Origin: Triparma columacea
Taxonomy: Eukaryota; Sar; Bolidophyceae; Parmales; Triparmaceae
Reading direction: 5' to 3'
Assembly (NCBI GenBank): GCA_030267965.1
Contig: BRYA01000396.1
Coordinates: 1-19,775, forward strand
Length of the DNA stretch: 19,775 bases
Below, piece by piece: positions 17,275 to 19,775 of the stretch; position 1 is the first letter of the stretch, and the number at the start of each line of letters is the position of its first letter. The notes under the pieces are model-generated. The model was not told where the DNA came from. It saw only the letters and a program-made list of their open reading frames with translations, and ran no database searches. The translations under genes and the position numbers were made by a program.

Positions 17275-17449
17275 TCACCAGCGAAATGTCCGGGATTCCC
17301 TCAGTGCGTACTTATTTTCTCATCCTCCTTCCACCCCCACCCTCACCCCCCCATTCCCATTATTTATCATTCGCAGATAGTAAAGGAAAAGAGAACGTAA
17401 ATTACTACGCTTGCGCAAAATATTTCCGCTATTAGCCCCTTCATCTCCC
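17275..17449. other. Intergenic region between copy B and the phospholipase gene
   Basis: This 175-bp spacer must hold both the copy B promoter and the 3' end of the upstream phosphoesterase transcript on the same strand. It is pyrimidine-rich on the plus strand (CCTCCTTCCACCCCCACCCT). No coding signal or clear terminator is seen. Confidence 0.4.
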
Positions 17450-19044
17450 TCACGCCTCCAGAACTTCCTCCTCCTTCCCCTCCTTCCCCCACCGCACCTT
17501 GTCCATCCACACCGCCTGCTCCCTCAGTATCCACTCGCTCGCCAGGCCCTGATTCAGCGTGTACCCCTCCGCCGCTTCGCATATCTCCCCCTCCTTGAAT
17601 TGCTCCGGATAGTTCAAGTTGCAGAACATGAGGATCTGGGCCTCCAGGTGTTCGTTGATAGGCTTCGCCTTCTGCAAAGTCACCATGTCCTCGTGGTTGA
17701 AACCCTCCACCTTCGCGCTGCTAAGCGTCGCAGGGCAGTCCGTCCTGGGTTCCGTGAGGTCGTTCTTCATGATGAGGTCCGTGAATCTCTTCGCCCAACT
17801 GACTCTGTCAGACAAAGGTACTGGGTCCGGGACGTTCAGCAGCTCGTTCGCGGTCGCGATGATGGAGGTTGAGTCAAACTCCGAGCTCGCCTCCGGCTTG
17901 AACCCATCGTTGTAAACGACCCCCCTGGGGATCCAGGGGCTAATGGCGATCGTGGGAACACGGATGCCAAGCCTGTCGTACTTGAAACCCTGGGGGCTCG
18001 TCTTGCCGTCCGGGTTAGGTATGCCCTCGTTTGGAGGGGGAACGTGGTCGTAGAACCCCCCGTGCTCGTCGTACGTTAGGAGGAAGAGGGTTGAGTTCCA
18101 GCCTGCGGAACCGCGGATGGCGTTGTAGACGGTAGCGTAGAGGTCCTCACCGAGGGAGACGGGGGCGTCGGGGTGCTGCCAGGTGGGGAGGACGGAACCG
18201 TGGGTGGAGGAGCGAGGCTGCAGCCAGGTGAAAGACGGCAGGTTGTCCTCCTCGATGTCCTTGAAAAAATCATCAAGGGGCTTGATTTTTTTGGAGTTCC
18301 TCGGCTTCTGGAAGTCCTTATAGTAACCCAGAGCCCACAAATCGTCCTGGTAATACCCCCCAGCCGTGACCCCCCTCTCGTTGAGGTAGTCAATGTAAGA
18401 CTGGGTCCCCCAAAGGGTGCCGTTGAAGTTGGTGTCAACGCCATCGGGGGTGCCGCCCATGGCGAAGGCGCGGTTGGGGTCGGTGGAACCTGGGAATGAG
18501 CAGTACCAGTGGTCAAAGACTGCGAACTCCTCCGCGAGGGTGTTGATCACAGGTGCAGTCTCAGGGGTGAACATGCTAACAGGGTTCGTTTCGTCCTCGC
18601 CATTTGAGATGCTCGCCCTGACGAATCCGTCCATCCTCTGGTTGTTGATCTGCATGGTCGTCTGCTCGAAACTGTGCTGCGGGTCGTCCGGGGATACGTC
18701 GTAACCTCCATCCGTGACAGGGACAGTGCCCTGGTTAGGATCATCAGGATCGCGGGGCTGGGATGCACCGGCGGGGATACCGTCGACGTTCAACTTGGGG
18801 TTGAGACCGAGGAGATGATCGAAAGATCTGTCTGTTGGGATGCAGCAGGGTCGGGGGTTCGTTAGGGGGTTAAATACCAAACTGGTGCAGCCCGACATCT
18901 GTTGATGAATCTGAAAAAAAATTACTTACTTTCCATCATCAACACGATAACGCGGTTGATTCTCGAGGCTTCAGCCGCTTCACTGGCCGCCACCCCATAG
19001 ACGGGGGCGAGGATAGCCGCAACCCAATACAAATTGAACTTCAT
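17450..19044 (-). CDS. Secreted phosphoesterase, non-specific phospholipase C (NPC) type, two exons
   Basis: Exons 19044-18930 and 18831-17450 are joined in phase 1 (GAAA|GTAAGT ... CAACAG|ACAGATC), a 98-nt intron. Splicing rebuilds the family hallmark MMENRSFDHLLG, which neither exon contains alone; the ATG at 18898 lies in the intron and is not a start. The product is about 498 residues. The N-terminus MKFNLYWVAAILAPVYGVAA is a signal peptide. Further family motifs are the FDHWYCSFPGSTDPNRAFAMGGT block, TYDEHGGFYDHVPPP (metal and catalytic region), RLGIRVPTIAISPWIPRG and SEFDSTSIIAT. Members hydrolyse phospholipids or other phosphate esters (plant NPC1-6, bacterial PLC and acid phosphatase AcpA relatives). 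In an alga a role in phosphate scavenging or membrane lipid remodelling is plausible but inferred. Length and motif order are normal for the family. Confidence 0.92.
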
Positions 19045-19293
19045 TTTTGGGGATTGCGCGAAGCAAAAAAAGCTTGGGTCGAATTGGGAAAACCGGAAAA
19101 CACGTCTGTTGACTTATACATTGTAAGGGCCCCCGACGCGCAATTAACTCTCAATTCACGCTAGCCCGTCTATTACTCCTCCTCCAAAACTGGACTTGCT
19201 CCATTTCAGCCCCCCAGCACCACAACACTAACAATCGGGACCTCTCTCTCTCGCCGCGCCTCCTACCAGTTTTGGAATTATTATTATTGAAAA
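19045..19293. promoter_or_regulatory. Divergent promoter between the phospholipase gene and the 19294 gene
   Basis: This 249-bp spacer lies between two divergent ATGs. It contains a TTATACATTGTAAG stretch near 19114-19127 that could act as a TATA element, and a CT-rich block (CCTCTCTCTCTCGCC) just upstream of the plus-strand gene. Function is inferred from position. Confidence 0.35.
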
Positions 19294-19734
19294 ATGGATT
19301 CGGAGCTCGCAAGCGTGAAGGCCCACTCCAGTGACGGCATCGCCAATCCCCTGTTTCACCACCGCTGGCCGATGCCTGCGCCGCTTGCTGAGGCTGGCAT
19401 GACCCAGGGTGAGTGGAAAGCCCTGCTTGATGCTGGCGACAAGGCTGTCGTCTTCAAGTGGGGCTGTTACACGATTTGCTGCTTCATGTGCTTTGCGCAT
19501 CACACGGACATCAAGCCTCGCGCGAAGAAATTTGTTGAGGAGCTCAACAGTGGAAGTGTGGCGGGCGCCGCCCTGCCGGCTGGCATAGTCGCTCGGTACC
19601 AGATGCAGAAAGAAGACTTCACCGTTACCACCGGAGGCGGCCTCTCAGGCCCCTGCTCTCGTCCACCGGCTTCATGGTCGCCCAGCTCATCCCCCAGTGC
19701 TCGTAGACCCTCTGCTCATGCTCCACCCCAGTAA
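19294..19734 (+). CDS. Hypothetical protein, probably incomplete in this window
   Basis: The open frame runs from an ATG in good context (GAAAAATGG) for 146 codons. The first ~115 residues look genuine, with a Trp/Cys cluster (FKWGCYTICCFMCFAHH) followed by KPRAKKFVEELNSG. I do not recognise the family. From about 19640 the frame becomes Ser/Pro/Arg low-complexity, whereas another frame reads RPLLSSTGFMVAQLIPQCS, a stop, and later EIWNAFFNVWAGS to the window edge. The true gene probably continues through an unseen intron or a frameshift, and the TAA at 19732-19734 may not be its end. The Cys-rich hydrophobic patch could be a membrane segment. Confidence 0.5.
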   Translation: MDSELASVKAHSSDGIANPLFHHRWPMPAPLAEAGMTQGEWKALLDAGDKAVVFKWGCYTICCFMCFAHHTDIKPRAKKFVEELNSGSVAGAALPAGIVARYQMQKEDFTVTTGGGLSGPCSRPPASWSPSSSPSARRPSAHAPPQ

Positions 19735-19775
19735 CTGAGATCTGGAACGCCTTCTTCAACGTGTGGGCGGGGTCA

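Noticed and set aside
18832..18898. Start codon at 18898 for the phospholipase
   Set aside because: It lies inside an intron; the spliced product from 19044 restores the MMENRSFDH motif and a signal peptide.
1..19775. CRISPR arrays, tRNA or rRNA genes, transposon terminal repeats, reverse transcriptase or transposase genes
   Set aside because: None was seen. The repeats present have no unique-spacer organisation and no mobile-element protein motif appears in any frame.

Overview
The window is nuclear DNA of a single-celled eukaryote, most likely a stramenopile microalga (bolidophyte- or diatom-like). The evidence is short GT-AG introns (86-374 nt, donors mostly GTGAG or GTAAG), eukaryote-only families (eIF2A, START domains, RING), no operons and no prokaryotic ribosome binding sites. 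The lineage is an inference from gene style and the membrane-protein family seen here; it cannot be proved from this sequence alone.

Layout. 1-481 is an A/C-rich degenerate tandem repeat. 482-5461 (minus) is one large five-exon gene: an Ala-rich and coiled-coil N-terminus, an array of 33-45 nt micro-exons, two START-type lipid-binding domains and a polytopic membrane domain resembling XK-related (XKR) scramblases. Its reading frame is broken by one extra base in a homopolymer near 3341-3354. Intron 4 holds a 24-bp minisatellite, and its upstream region is a ~307-bp tandem duplication. 6410-8705 (minus) is the four-exon gene for translation factor eIF2A. 9139-11100 (plus) encodes a tandem ARM-like repeat, coiled-coil and C-terminal RING protein (probable E3 ubiquitin ligase). 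11391-11965 (plus) is a two-exon, membrane-anchored thioredoxin with a WCPPC active site. 12184-14610 and 14872-17274 (both minus) are tandem intronless paralogues that share the XKR-like membrane domain and C-terminal tail of the first gene but carry a duplicated, unrecognised ~90-residue domain in place of START. 17450-19044 (minus) is a two-exon secreted non-specific phospholipase C-type phosphoesterase. A partly visible gene of unknown function starts at 19294 (plus).

The theme is membrane lipid handling: three members of one START/XKR-like family plus a secreted phospholipase C within 19 kb. The most interesting points are the START-START-XKR-like fusion, its micro-exon duplication array, its homopolymer frameshift, the tandem paralogues with a new N-terminal repeat domain, and a 21-bp inverted repeat that changed the coding sequence of one paralogue. 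Splice sites were read by eye from GT/AG signals, frame continuity and family conservation; no transcript data or searches were available.
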